Source of the DNA: Taxillus chinensis
Taxonomy: Eukaryota; Streptophyta; Magnoliopsida; Santalales; Loranthaceae
Direction: 5' to 3'
Length of the DNA: 64,000 bases
Assembly (NCBI GenBank): GCA_023512835.1
Contig: CM042090.1
Location: 559,258-623,257 of the forward strand
Both the position numbers and the translations under genes were made by a program. The notes below the pieces were generated by a model, which did not search any database, was not told the DNA's origin, and was given only the letters and a program-made list of their open reading frames with translations. Each line of letters opens with the position of its first letter. Positions within the stretch are counted from its first letter, which is position 1. Positions 35,422-47,468 of this stretch are shown in pieces.

Positions 35422-36590
35422 CTATGTGCTCTGTGCCAGCGGCATTGACCTCTGAGACGGAGCCCCACTCCTCTGTCCCTGCTCTCTCGGACGAGGGCCT
35501 ACACTGCTGGTTGAGCTAAGGGTAACACATTCCCTAGCTCCATGCCCCACTTTCCCGCATTGGAAACAAGTCATCTTTTTCCTTGGGCAGTCTCTCGAGA
35601 CATGCCCGGTCAAACCACAAATCCAATAGGTACCTGGCCTCCTTCTGGCTGAACTCTTAAGGGATCCCACTGCCTGGCTGGAAACCCTCTGCACCAGCCT
35701 CCTCTCAGGCTGAGCGACACTGCTCTCCCCACTCTGCCTCTTCTTGCTTGGACCTGCCGAACCGCCCGGCCTCTGGGCTCTCGCATGATCCTGACCTCGC
35801 TTAATAATGAGTGCTTTGTCGACCGCCTCCCGGTAGCTAGTCAACTGCATCGGTTCCAGCTGTCTTTTCAGAGATGGCCTCAAGCCCTGAATAAAATCCT
35901 GCGTCTTATGGGCTTCCTTTTCCCAAGCCTCAAGAGCAAACCGCCCTAAATCTGTGAAGGCTTGCACATACTCACCCACCGTCTGGCCACCCTGCTGAAG
36001 CTTATAATACTCTCTCCGTCGGGCATACAGTATCGAGCTAGGAAAATACTCCCCAAAGAAGCGCTCAACAAACTCTCTCCAACTCGTCGTGCTAGTGGAC
36101 GGCTCTCGTGGATTCTCACCACCTGCGTGGGATACCCAACAGATAGTGCGTCGCCACTCGCACCCGCTCCTCATCTTGGCACCCCAATCATCTCAAAGAT
36201 GTCCTCTGTCCATCTAATCCAGTCCTCGGCTACCTCGGCCGCGAACCATCCTCAAAAGTCCTGGGTGCGTGTTTTAAAAACGTGCGGCCCAGGTCCACTC
36301 CCTCGTCGTGCTGGCTCTATCACGACCTCCTGCTGGTGCACATCCTGCACCACCCTCGCCTCCTGCTGCTTAGGCTGTTGTTGCATCTTCAGCTCATCCA
36401 CCTCTCTAGCCATATCCCTCATCGAGCCCTGCATACCCTGCATGGCCTCCTGCAACTGAATCAACACCTGAGCCAAATCAGGTCCCATAACGGGAGCTGA
36501 CGATCTCTGCTGCGGGCTCTGCTGCCCCGACTCTATCGTGGGCTCCTCTGCCGGGCCTTGGCCTCGGACAGCTCTCCTCGGTGGTGCCAT
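35422..36590 (-). pseudogene. Tekay-like gag with two zinc knuckles, one broken
   Basis: The likely start is the second Met at 36590 (MAPPRRAVRGQGP), which matches the usual start of this lineage better than the Met at 36617. The gag core reads FVERFFGEYFPSSILYARRR and LQQGGQTVGEYVQAFTDLGR. The first knuckle is YWICGLTGHVSRDC, its first Cys changed to Tyr; the second, CFQCGKVGHGAREC, is intact. A frame break lies between 36252 and 36174. Confidence 0.88.
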
Positions 36591-36619
36591 CACACTGGCC
36601 ACAACAACAAACAACAACG

Positions 36620-37070
36620 ATCAACACTAGCACTGCTAGCACAAACAGCCATCAAAGGCACATTCGACTCGTAGGTTCTCACCACACTACCTGTAGGTCC
36701 ACAACCATGCATATAGCATCGTGTCCCCCTCAGGGTACACCACACGACCCGTAGGTCCACAACCATGCATATAGCATCGTGTCACCCCTCAAGGTACACC
36801 ACAATCAAGTCTTGGCTCTCACGGCCACGTGCCATCCTGGCACCAAATGCAATCATATCACAAACAAAGACAATCTAGTGCCCTATATGCACACAATCAT
36901 ACCACTAGAAATGCACCCCATCTCTATGTATGCTCCTAGGATGATCTAACTAACACCAAAATAACCTAGAACACATGTAAGAACTGCGTTGATCAGGTGC
37001 CCTCCCTACAGTTTTCCAAGTCACATGGAATCAATTAACCACCCCTCACTAACCTAGGTCCACTAGACTA
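36620..37070. other. Tekay-like 5' leader
   Basis: Noncoding sequence between primer site and gag. A block of about 60 bases with ACCATGCATATAGCATCGTG occurs twice in tandem (about 36685-36745 and 36745-36806). Confidence 0.7.
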
Positions 37071-37071
37071 T

Positions 37072-37083
37072 GCTCTGATACCA
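37072..37083 (-). other. primer-binding site, tRNA-iMet type
   Basis: The minus strand reads TGGTATCAGAGC three bases from the 5' LTR edge at 37087, setting the orientation of the Tekay-like element. Confidence 0.93.
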
Positions 37084-39019
37084 ACTTGTCACGCCCCCGA
37101 ATTCCAGGGAACCCGAAACCAGGAATATGACTTCCCCTTGCCTGCACCCGAAAGGTCAAGGGGTTGGTGACTAGCACCAATAGAGACTACACCCGTGGTG
37201 TTATCTAAAATATGTAACCTTGTACGATCATACATCAATGGTAATCTTGTACTTTCCTATACATCATCATGCACATGATAAGTCAACGATCATACCAGAC
37301 ATTACATCACAAACAGTATGCAAATACAACTGTCCACGGACCCATGTCCGGGATACAACACACAATAAAATACAGAATACAGTACTGTATCATACACCAG
37401 AGTAGTGGGCATGTCCTCCTGGAAGAAAGTCCTCCACTAGTCTCGAGTCACACCTGAAAAGGGGTAAACAACAAGTAGGGGTGAGCGACAAGCTCAGTAG
37501 GTGACCCCAAAACTCCATATCATGCAACACATATAAGTCTATACTATATGCTCAGTGTACTCGTGCACCATGTAGTGTGCACAATCATCAGGACTCAGCC
37601 TGCAAACAAACATCAGGACTCAGCCTGCTCACACAGGACAACTTGTCCACGATCCTCCATGGGATCCCAGCTCAGGGCACTCAGTCCTAGCTCCACGAGC
37701 TCAACGGCTCAACTTAGGCCTTAGCCTATCCATAGCGCAATATGCCCGGCCACAGTCACCACACAGGCCTGCCATCGGTGCATATGCCTGCCACATCAAC
37801 CACATAGCACCATCGGTGCATCACGTTGAGAACCCAAACAAGTCACGGAGTCCATGCCCCAATACCTCACACCAACATACTAACATTAGTATGGCATGTC
37901 ATTCTCAACATTTCCTTTAGAACTGTACCCAGTCTTCACAAGTAAATCCTCAATCCTTGATTTATGAAGGAAGTACCCATAGCAGTTATTTTCTTGAAAT
38001 CAAAAGTCCCGGCATTGGGTTCCCATATCATAAATAAGATAATCCGATTTTTTGGGATTTTTCTGAGATGTCTAACCCCACTTTCCAAAAAGTCACCACT
38101 ACGAACTTTTGGGTTTTTCTGAGATTTAACACTAAATCCCAATTTTCACATTTTGAAAGAGTGGGAATTAATTTTTCTAGTATTTTTCTTTAAATCCAAA
38201 TGGGGGGTATTTCGTTATTTACGTTGTAACTTAAGTATATGTGTAGATGGGTATAGGTTGCAATGTAAATAGGTCCAGTCCAGTGCTATCAAGTGTCCAG
38301 TTACACTGCAGGAGCTACGACTTGTACCTCAGAACCTGCGACTCGTAGCTGCGGAACGGCGACTCGTAGCTGGGGAATGCGGAACTGCAGCGCGCCTCGA
38401 AGACTCGAAGCGAGGCTACGACCTTCGACCTATGAGGCAATGAACTTTGACCCTTCGGCTACGAACTATGAACTATGAGGCTATGAACTACGAACTACTG
38501 TCACGCCCCGGATTTCCAACCCGAGGAAACCGGTACGTGACTCCCCATTCACCCACACGGAGGGCAATGGGGTTGGATTACTGGATGCCACACAAGCAAG
38601 TCTAACAATTACAATAAATCAAATAAGCCACATCTTTATTTAATTCCAAAACATCAAAGGTTCACAAAACAACCAAGTCCCTGATTACAGTTCAATCCCT
38701 TAGTACATTCCCCTCCCTGGGGTTACATAAATCATAAAAGTACATTACTGAAATGAACAATAAAATGGAGAGGGTCTTCCACCTTGGTGTATCCACCTAA
38801 CGCCTGTAAGTCCCCTGGAAAACCAACAAACACGGTAGGAGGGGTGAGCAACCACGGCTCGGTAGGGATCATGTCTCCCCAACCCATCCCATGTTCCTAG
38901 CATCTACATGCCATGTGTACAAGTGCGGTGTCGTGATACAATAATTTCAACAGACATAATAACAACCACATAAACAATTTACAATCTTCCACTGCCACAC
39001 AGGCTAACACTTTAACCAC

Positions 39020-39125
39020 AAGTGATTTAACCGCCTCTTCAGGCCAAGTTATTTAACCGCCTCTTCAGGCCAAGTGATTTAACCGCCTCTTCAGGCCAAG
39101 TGATTTAACCGCCTCTTCAGGCCAA
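39020..39125. repeat. 28-bp tandem repeat in the solo LTR
   Basis: Four nearly identical units contain ACCGCCTCTTCAGGCCAAGT. The LARD LTRs carry different repeats at the equivalent place. Confidence 0.93.
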
Positions 39126-39745
39126 GATACCACAGTCAAGCACACAACACACATGGTCACTCAAGCATACAACCAAACACTTGGTGTGCACCCGTTCACA
39201 AGCGCACAAATCCAACCATTCAGGCCATAGAGCAAACATCCAGCATACATACATACAATAAACCACAAGTCCAGTCCACCAGGACATATTACCAAACACT
39301 TAATGGGCATATACACAGCTAAGTTCACACGGGCATTTCATTAAACATGTAACAGGCATGTCCTACGGTGCATTTTATCAAACACTTTTCATGCATCACC
39401 CAAACACCAAAACACCAAAATCGCCATTGAAGGCCAACATTCATATAGGAGGTCACACCTATATGAATTTACATATAAATAATATAACAGATATAACTCA
39501 TATTCTCGCCTAGGACCCTAGGACGGAGGAGGATTTAGGAAGAACAGAATTCCCTACCTTACAACAGATCTTCCTTGCTCCCACGCTAAACGCCGTCCTC
39601 TCCACGCAAGATGCTCCCAGCGACAACCAACAACTCCCCTTCCTTCTCTCTCTCAGCTCTCTCTCTCTCTACGACGGCCGCAAGCAGCTAAGTGAACCCT
39701 AAACCTAAACCAGAGAGCTTCTCCTCCTTATATAGACAACACAAC

Positions 39746-39805
39746 ATCAAAACGACGTAGTTTTGATTAAGTGAATCCCAAGCATCAAAACGACGTAGTT
39801 TTGAT
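39746..39805 (-). promoter_or_regulatory. two ACGT-core palindromes
   Basis: Both copies (39746-39767 and 39784-39805) read AAAACGACGTAGTTTT on the plus strand, that is AAAACTACGTCGTTTT in the LTR's sense. They lie just upstream of the likely TATA box. Confidence 0.75.
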
Positions 39806-41408
39806 CACACAAGTTAGCACCTTTCCGCACCCATATAAGCCAAAATACTCAGAATTTCAACATGGTCCTTTGGAGAAAGTTCCTTAGAATGTCAAAACCA
39901 AGGGAACCATGCAAAAATATGCCTGCACGCCAATTTGCACGTGAATTCCCCAATTCACGTGCAACTCCATATGCACTCCAAATGCTCTCAAACTTCACCC
40001 CTAGCCTCCTTGCATCATTTAGAAGACAACCACACTTGCACGTGAATTGGACCCATATCACGTGCACCTCACATACATGTCCATTTGGCCTGAAACTTCT
40101 GTGGTAGATAGAGGACACCATTCTAAGCATCTTTCCTTTTGCACGTGAATTCATTGGAGTCCATTTACTAGGTCAAAATCTAGAAAAACTCTACTCAGGA
40201 GGCAAAACTGACTAACTCAAGGTACGGGTCCTTACAACTACGAACTACGAGGCTACGAACTACGAGGCTACAAACTACGACCCTTTGACCCAGAATTTCG
40301 GGTCTTCGTCATTTCGACCCAGGAACACGCCCAGGGTACTGTTCATCGTCGTTTTCACCTGTTCTTCGTCTGAAACGCGCCCAGAAACTCCCAGACGCTC
40401 ACTAACACTCCTGTTTCGCAACAAACTACGATATCTACCTCAAAACGCGTCCAGAACGCCTCTAAATCGTGCAGCAACAACAAAAACACGTATAAAATTC
40501 CAGATTTCCAGAAATCTAGATCTAAACCCAGATTTCCATGATTGACTTATCAACCCTCATGAAAAACATAGTAAATCAACCCCAAAATCACAGAAACATA
40601 TATCCACAATGGTATAAAATAGTTCTTAACCACAGATATTATGGTAAACCATTAGATCTAACCCAAAATTGGTTTTCCCCAAATTCTAGGGTTCATGCTC
40701 AATTTCATAAATCATGATAAATTCGTGCAGATCCAAAACAAGAGAGAGATAAGAAGTTCAAGGACACCTACCTGAAGTGAATCTTTGAGCTCCACGAACC
40801 CAAATTGCCCAAATTGCCAAGGCCTCCAAGCTCTCTCATGCTCTCTCTCACAAACTGTAATGACCCATGTGTAAGAAGTTAACCACAAACACCTTGGATG
40901 TTGGTGCACAAGTTTGAGGTAGGAGATGATCCCAAGAGGGGACTTTTGGGAGGTGCATGTGACAAGTGATAACGTACCTTTATGCCCTAGGAAGATGCTA
41001 TGCGTATACAGGCGGTTTTAAGCTGTTTTGGCTGATCTTGGAGCTCACTTTTGATAGGGTAGATGGCCTCAAACAATTGGCATGTAAGAACAAAAGTTTC
41101 TTAGAATGAGGTCCTCTACCTACCACAGAAATTTCAGAGCATTTGGAGCTGCACGTGAATTCACCCATTTCATGTGCAAGCATATTTTTGCTTCTCAGGC
41201 CTCTACAAGATGCAAGGAGGCTTGGGGTAAAGTTTGAGTACATTTGGAGCTGCACGCCAATTGGGGAATTGGCGTTCAAATTGGCGTGCAGGCATATTTT
41301 TGCATGGTTACCTTAGTTTTGTTATTCTAATCATCTTTTCCCAAAGGACCAGGTTGGAATAGTGAGTATTTTGGTGTGTATGGATGCGGAAAGGTGGTAG
41401 CTTGTGTA

Positions 41409-41467
41409 ATCAAAACTACGTCGTTTTGATCCTGGGTTTCACTTAATCAAAACTACGTCGTTTTGAT
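41409..41467 (+). promoter_or_regulatory. two ACGT-core palindromes upstream of TATA
   Basis: Both (41409-41430, 41446-41467) contain AAAACTACGTCGTTTT. The TATATAAG box at 41480-41487 follows 12 bases after the second copy. In the 3' LTR the second copy has ATGT in place of ACGT (48059-48080). Confidence 0.78.
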
Positions 41468-42129
41468 AGTGGGAAGTCTATATAAGGATGAGGAGACTCG
41501 TTGTTTTAGGTTTAGGGTTCTCTTCAGCTGCTGCAGCCGTCGTAGAGAGAGAGAGAGAGAGAGCTAGAGAGAGAGAGAAGGAAGGGGAGTTACTGGTTGC
41601 TGCCGGAGCATCTTGCGTGGGGAGGACGACGTTTAGCGCGGGAGCAAGGAAGATCTGCTTTAAGGTAGGGGTTCTGTCTTACCTGATCTATTCTGGGGTT
41701 AGGCCCTGTGTAGAGGATTTATAGAGCTTCTGTTGTTATTGTTATACTATTTATATGTAAATTCATATAGGTGTGACCTCCTATATGAATGTTGGCCTTC
41801 AATGGCGGTTTTTGATGTTTTTGGTGTTGGATGGTGAGTGCATATTAAGTGTTCGATAAAATGCCTGTGAATATGTCTGTGTGAATATGCCTAGTAGGTG
41901 TTTGATAATATGCCTGTGTGGCTGGGTTTGTGGGTTTGTGAATGTATGCATGTCAAGCGTTAGGGTAAAATACCTGTGAGACTCTGCATGCCAGGTGTTT
42001 GATTTTATGCCTGATTGGCTGTGCGAACTAAGTGTTTGGTATTATGCCTGTGAAAGTGTGTATGCTACGTGTTTGGTTTAATGCCTGTGTGACCTTGTAT
42101 GCTGTGTTTGTGGAACTCGGTGGCTGTGG

Positions 42130-42400
42130 AAGCCCGGGACTGGAACTATTAGCCCGTGTGGCTAAGCCTGAGTGGCCGTGGATATGTTAGCCCGTGTGGC
42201 TAAGCCTATATGGCCGTGGAACTGTTAGCCCGTGTGGCTAAGCCTATATGGCCGTGGATATGTTAGCCCGTGTGGCTAAGCCTGAGAGGCTGTGGAACCT
42301 GATGGCCGTGTGGCTAAGCTTGAGAGGCTGTGGATATGTTATCCTATATGGCTAAGCCTGTATGGCTGTGGATATGTGTGTGCCGTGTGATTGTGGAACA
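42130..42400 (+). repeat. tandem repeat in LARD 5' LTR
   Basis: Units of about 35-40 bases contain TTAGCCCGTGTGGCTAAGCC and a GGCCGTGGA part, repeated about seven times. The 3' LTR array (about 48740-48990) differs in unit order and small deletions, so the arrays have changed since insertion. Confidence 0.85.
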
Positions 42401-42848
42401 CAACCTATTTATATTTTATTGTCACTACACTGCACCTGTACACACCCTCATGTAGACGCTAGGAGCATGGGATGGCTTGGGGAGACATGATCCCTACTGA
42501 GCTGTGGTTGCTCACCCCTCCCTCTATGTTGTGTTTTCTTTCAGGAACATACAGGCGTTAGGTGGGACCCCAAGGTGGAAGAGCTTATTTACTTTATTGT
42601 CTTCCATTTATGTTATTTTTATGGGAATTGATGTAACCCCAGTGGGGATGGATTGAAAAGAGGATTTTGTTGTAATAAAGACTGGTTTGGATTGTGGATC
42701 GCTTTATGAACATTACTTTCTTGAATGTGTTGTGGATGTTTAAAATGTTATATTCGGGGTTTGCACCCTAACCCCTTTGCCCTCCATGTGGGTAAAAGGG
42801 GAGTCACGTACCGGTTTCCTCAGGTTGGAAATCCGGGGCGTGACATTA

Positions 42849-42860
42849 TGGTATCAGAGC
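42849..42860 (+). other. primer-binding site, tRNA-iMet type
   Basis: TGGTATCAGAGC lies three bases after the LTR end (42845), which sets plus orientation for the LARD. Confidence 0.93.
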
Positions 42861-43531
42861 ATGGTCTAGTTGGCCTAGGGTAGTGGGCGGATCTGGTTAT
42901 CTTGAGTCCTTTGGAGGAACCTGGAGGGACGTGCCTGATCAACACGGTCCTCTTTGAGCCTCTACGGTGTACTTGGGGTAGGCTAGACCTGAGGTAGGAT
43001 TTGCATACATTGGCATTAGGGCACTAGTTGCATATGTTGTTGATGTGTGATTGTGTGAAAACTGTGATTAAGTTTGTATATGTGGTAGGAAAGCATGAAT
43101 AACGTGATAGAGTGTTAATACTGCAACTCGATCTTTTGTGGTAATTTGAACATGAAAGCAAGGAAAAGAAATTGTGGAATTAAAACTGTGTGCTTGGAAA
43201 CTTGTGGCTTGTGAACTGTTAACAAAATAAAATAAAATAATAATAATAAAGAAATAAATAAACAAATAAATACATTAAATTAAATATGTAATAATGTTGG
43301 TGTTCTGTGAATGATTGAGCATGTGATTTGTTTGGTATGGTGTGCAATAAACGAGGTTATGAGCAATGCGATGGAGTGTAAATTTGTATAGTCTGTGAAA
43401 TTTGTTTGGTAAATTTGTAAATTTGTGTGGTAATAATGCGTGTTATATCTTAAGCTGCTTAGTCGGTAGTGGTCTCGCGATTGTTGAGATCATTTAGTGT
43501 TAATCTGGAGCGCTACCTTTTCGCTTAACCA
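42861..43531 (+). other. LARD leader, noncoding
   Basis: No coding similarity. It contains an AT-rich (AATAA)n-like stretch at about 43225-43290. It ends at the first recognisable gag ATG at 43532. Confidence 0.7.
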
Positions 43532-44085
43532 ATGTTTCTGGACACTATAAGCCGTGCAACTATTGAGGTAACAGAGGAGGCCGCGACCCAGGTTGGGCAA
43601 GTGAGAGAGCTGCAGGCTGAAGGTGATAGACTAATCATGGCAGAGGTTGGCGTCTTGAGCTCGATTATTCCAGAGGTGAGGGATGCGACAACTGATTAGG
43701 AGCGAGGTACGCCGAGAGCTGTCAACCCTCACACTCCCGTTTAAGTCCTGTTTCTCAAAAGATTGCGCTTGTTGTGGACAACCGAGGCACTGGAACAGAT
43801 AGTGTGCCAAGAAGCAGTACCGGTGTTACCTCTGTGGAAAAGCAGGACATCTTTGTACAGTCTGTTTTAGTGGGACCGGAAGTGATGCTAGGGGACTGGC
43901 TCAGCGAGCTAGGGGTAAAGCTCAACGCCGAGTCCCGATTTGGAGGCAGGAGAACTACCTAGTGAGGCCAGTGGAAGAGCAAGACAGAAATTCACTAGTG
44001 GTATCGTGCCCCTTTGGTGGGTTGTCGGTTGAGTCTCGTACTGGTTTATGTGAGGCTGGGTGGACCCTATCGTGTCCCGTTTGAG
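43532..44085 (+). pseudogene. LARD gag remnant with zinc knuckle
   Basis: A gag-like start (MFLDTISRATIEVTEEAATQ) leads after breaks to a CCHC knuckle CYLCGKAGHLCTVC at 43824-43865, with all four ligands spaced correctly. The knuckle lies in a different frame from the start and from the open frame at 43774-43962, so it is easily missed. A stretch with PFGGLSVESRTGLCEAGW follows, then a stop. It is a vestige of a chromovirus-like gag. Confidence 0.72.
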
Positions 44086-47000
44086 TTAGCATTTCAAATG
44101 GATGTGGGTGGTGACCTATTAGGAGATATATATTTATAACGCTGGAAGAATAATGAGTAACTAATAAAAATATGGGTGTTGATTTTATAAGTGAGTGATA
44201 TTCAATTTTGGCACATGTGGATAATCAAAGTAACCAAATCTTGTAGGCAACCTTTTCTTTAGTGGGAGGAAATTTAGACTGGCTAGCTAGTAGAGCTTGA
44301 GGTGTGAGGTGATGGCTTGTGGGTTGTTGTGTGACCCCTCCTTGGCAACCTTGAGTAATAGAAATGTGTTTTTATGCGGATAGAGGTATGTGTTGGAATA
44401 CTACATGAAAGGGATATTCCTATGGTTACCCTTCCAAGTGTTGTGGTTGAAGGAGGAAAACACAGCTAGTATAGCCGCTCCTTGGGTCCATGAGGTATTG
44501 ACTTGTTGGCTAGGGTGGTCATTGCTAGTTCTTGTTAGTGAATATATAGGTGTTATGGGTTCTCAGATGGTCAAGCAGTAGCCATGTGTCGTGCTTATGG
44601 TGTGTCGAAAACACCGAGTAAGGTAAAACAGATATGTTATGAAACCAGTTTGTGCATGTATGAAATGTGCGGTGTTCTAGAATTGAACTAGCGGCTATGA
44701 GTGGGTTTTGAGGGTTATGCCCGGTGCATTAGTTTGGTAAAAAGAGGTAAGCAAGTGAGATTTGGGCAGGCCTTGTTTGGGTTTTTCCTCACAATTTGAA
44801 GACATCTTCCGAGGGGTTGAGGATGTACTCCTGGTGGTAGGACCATTCCGCTAATCCATGTCCTGTGGGTAATAGGCTTAAAAGAGGCGAGGAGGTGGGG
44901 GGCTAGTATGTCCTCTCTTACATGTGTTCTACACAGTAGTTTATTTCGTGTGTTGTGGTTGCTTTGTTTTGTTGTGTGTGTTGCATATGTGTTAAAGGGG
45001 TATAGCAAAGTTCTTATGTGTGGGTCTCGTGGCAGACATATGCAGCGGAGTAGGAGGTGATGCATGCGCATATTATGTGCGGTGTGGGATGAAGAGGGGT
45101 GTTATGTGTAATGTTGATGCTATTCCTTGTCACGTGTGATGACATGCTAAGTTAAAGTGTGAAAGTATTGATGAGTTATGATTCACTGAATGGAGTCAGA
45201 TGTGAGTTTTGCTTGTAAAGGGTATTAGTGCTACCCCTTTGGGGGAGATTTGTGTCCTGCGGCTATCATGGGGTCCTCATGCTACATAGGTTCTTCTTGA
45301 AAGTCTTTCGTGTGTGTTTTTATGCGGTAAGTGAGATGGTCCACGCCATCAAAGTGTTGGTGTGTTTGGGAGCTGCGTGAATGTCCCGAATGAGGAGTTT
45401 GCATGTCTCGTTTCTTGTGCCTACCCGGAGGAATTGCAGTGACCATATTAAGCTGCGACTAGAGCCTGAGTATTTCTTGGTCTATTTGAGTGTTTTGTTG
45501 GTGTGTTGAGATAGAACGTAATAGTTGCTATAGCGGAGTTGGTGGGCCATGAGGTGGAGTGTGTCTTGGAGGCAAGGGATTTTCTTGTGACCTATGAGTG
45601 GTGACATAGAGGATTCCATTGTGGTCAGGTTGCAGATAGGAGAGTTTTCAGTGTGGGGAGAACTATGTTGTTCATAGCTACTCGGCGTCAAGGGATTCTA
45701 TCGCGTGGCGCGTCTGTCGACTTGGTAAGGCATTATCTCTTGGGCTGTACGATAAGCCTCGGTTGTGAAGGCTGTGTGGGACCTTGGTGGATCCCTATTT
45801 AACCGTGATCAAGGAGGTCGATTCTCAAAGTCGGTGACTAGTGATAGCCCGATAGTGGGTTCCGGTCTTACCATGATTGTGTGTGTGGTGCTGCATTTCT
45901 TGTTTTTAGTGCATCCTTGGACTCCGTTGGGCGCCAGGTTGGTTGTGACCGAGTGGTTGAGAGCACACTCCATTCTCGTGTTGTTGTGTCCGGGCTTGTA
46001 CTTCGTTCTGCGTCACCAATGGCGTTGGTTGGGTTTCAATGTTCCTTGCTTGAGTGAGGTGGTTTTCAGGTTTGTGATGCGAGTCTTCTTGTGGTGATAT
46101 CCCTGTGTGGGACTGTGATTGTGGTTTGCATAATGCTTTTCTCTTGTTTGTTCGTGTTTCCTTGTGACCTCTTTGTGTTTCTGTGTCGGGGTAAGGTCTA
46201 CATATGGAGTGTGGCTGCGTTGTAAATTGTTGGTGTCCGTTGACATCAAATCTCAGTGGTGTCATTGTTAGGTATTTCACATTGTGGAGTGTTGGTCCTA
46301 TTGTGACACGAGTAGGCATCTAACGCCGAGTACCCTGCTATGTCGATGTAGTGACTTCTCGTTCAATCATATGAATTCTAGCGAATGGATACTTCATGCA
46401 TAGGCTTATGGTGTTGGCCTTGTTCGGTTGTTGGGGTCTTAGCGACTCTGTGGGAGGTTTCTCGACCTCACTGTTGTCAGACTTGCTCACATGAGTTGTT
46501 GTCAGCACGCTAATTGGCCAAGCCCTAGTTCTTGTTGTGCTCATGGGTGTTATGTGTTGCTTTGATCTTCTCGTGATGTTACTACTTGATTTCTCTTTTC
46601 GGGGACGAAAAGTCCAAAGGTGGGAAGGTTGTGAGGACACTCCCTGCGGATGAGTTTGTATGATGTTGGTGACTGGGTAGTGGAACGTTAAACGTGTAGT
46701 CGTGCTTTGTTTGTGAGTTGTTCCTTGTGGTGGTGTTTATGATGTGAGTTGCTTCTTGTGACCTATGTGATTTGTTAAACGTGTTGGTGATGGGCGTATA
46801 TGTCTTATACTGTCGTGACATGTGAATACTTGTGACATGTGTTAGGTGAGGAGAACAAGGGTTGTTTGTGAGATTCGAATATGTGTTTCCCTATCATGCT
46901 GTGTTGTATTGGGTCTGTGGGTACGTGCCTTCATGTGTGTTATGGTGTGATATCTTCGATCGCGGGTATGTGAATGGTTGTGGGCGATGTGCATCAGCAT

Positions 47001-47468
47001 GTGCGTTTTGGAAGGCGTGTTGTCTTTTAGAAGCCGACACGTCTGCCCGGAGAGGAGACATGGAATGTGAGTCCATGATGCGTGAGCAACACCCAGCATT
47101 GTTCGAGGACGAACAATCTTAAACGTGGGAGGTGGCTGTTGGTGGCTGTTGGCCAAGGGATAGTGATGTGTTTTATTGTATTAGTTGTGTATGATTTGGT
47201 GTATTTGTTTTGTCTTTTAGACATGTGTTCATATTTGTGATGTGTTTTGAGAAGTGTATTTGTGACATGCGGATATGTGTTATATGCATTATTGTGATGC
47301 GTGTGGTTATGGATTATGGTGGTACTTTGTTATGTGCCGTTATGTGCTATGCATGGTGTATGACCCATTTGGGTGTTGTGGCTCGCCGTGTGGCAAATGG
47401 GTAGCTTGTGTTTGTTTTCCTCGTATGTCATTTCTTTTTGAGGACGAAAAGTCTTAAGGGGGAGAGGA
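44086..47468 (+). other. LARD internal noncoding DNA with three pol-tail motifs
   Basis: The stretch is G+T-rich on the plus strand, and its open frames on either strand look compositional. Three short motifs resemble the end of chromovirus pol: LFGDEKSKGGKVVRTLP (about 46591-46644), LFEDEQS with stop (about 47098-47121) and LFEDEKS with stop (about 47434-47457). Each is followed by a purine-rich run, the last being the presumed polypurine tract. No protease, RT or integrase was seen. Confidence 0.7.

Larger units (their letters stand above)
38499..40236 (-). mobile_element. solo LTR related to the LARD LTR
   Basis: It is 1738 bases, TGTCACGCCCC to ...GGTCCTTACA, flanked by ACTAC (38494-38498 and 40237-40241). 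Its minus strand resembles the LARD LTR at both ends and in layout. It has two ACGT palindromes (39746-39767 and 39784-39805), a TATATAG box (about 39729-39735) and a 28-bp tandem array (about 39020-39125). Confidence 0.9.
40856..42845 (+). repeat. 5' LTR of the LARD
   Basis: It runs TGTAATGACCC to ...GGGGCGTGACA. From 40967 it contains TGATAACGTACC and about 400 bases closely matching the start of the Athila-type LTR at 56915. After two ACGT palindromes and a TATATAAG box (41480-41487) comes a (GA)n stretch, then GCCTG-rich repeats. Confidence 0.93.

Noticed and set aside
41488..41724. 78-codon frame with a Glu/Arg run in the LARD 5' LTR
   Set aside because: It is generated by the (GA)n stretch of the LTR; the 3' LTR copy does not preserve the frame.
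45906..46319. 137-codon minus-strand frame and neighbouring open frames in the LARD
   Set aside because: The G+T-rich plus strand lacks minus-strand stop triplets by composition; products are Thr/His/Asn-rich and resemble no gag or pol part.
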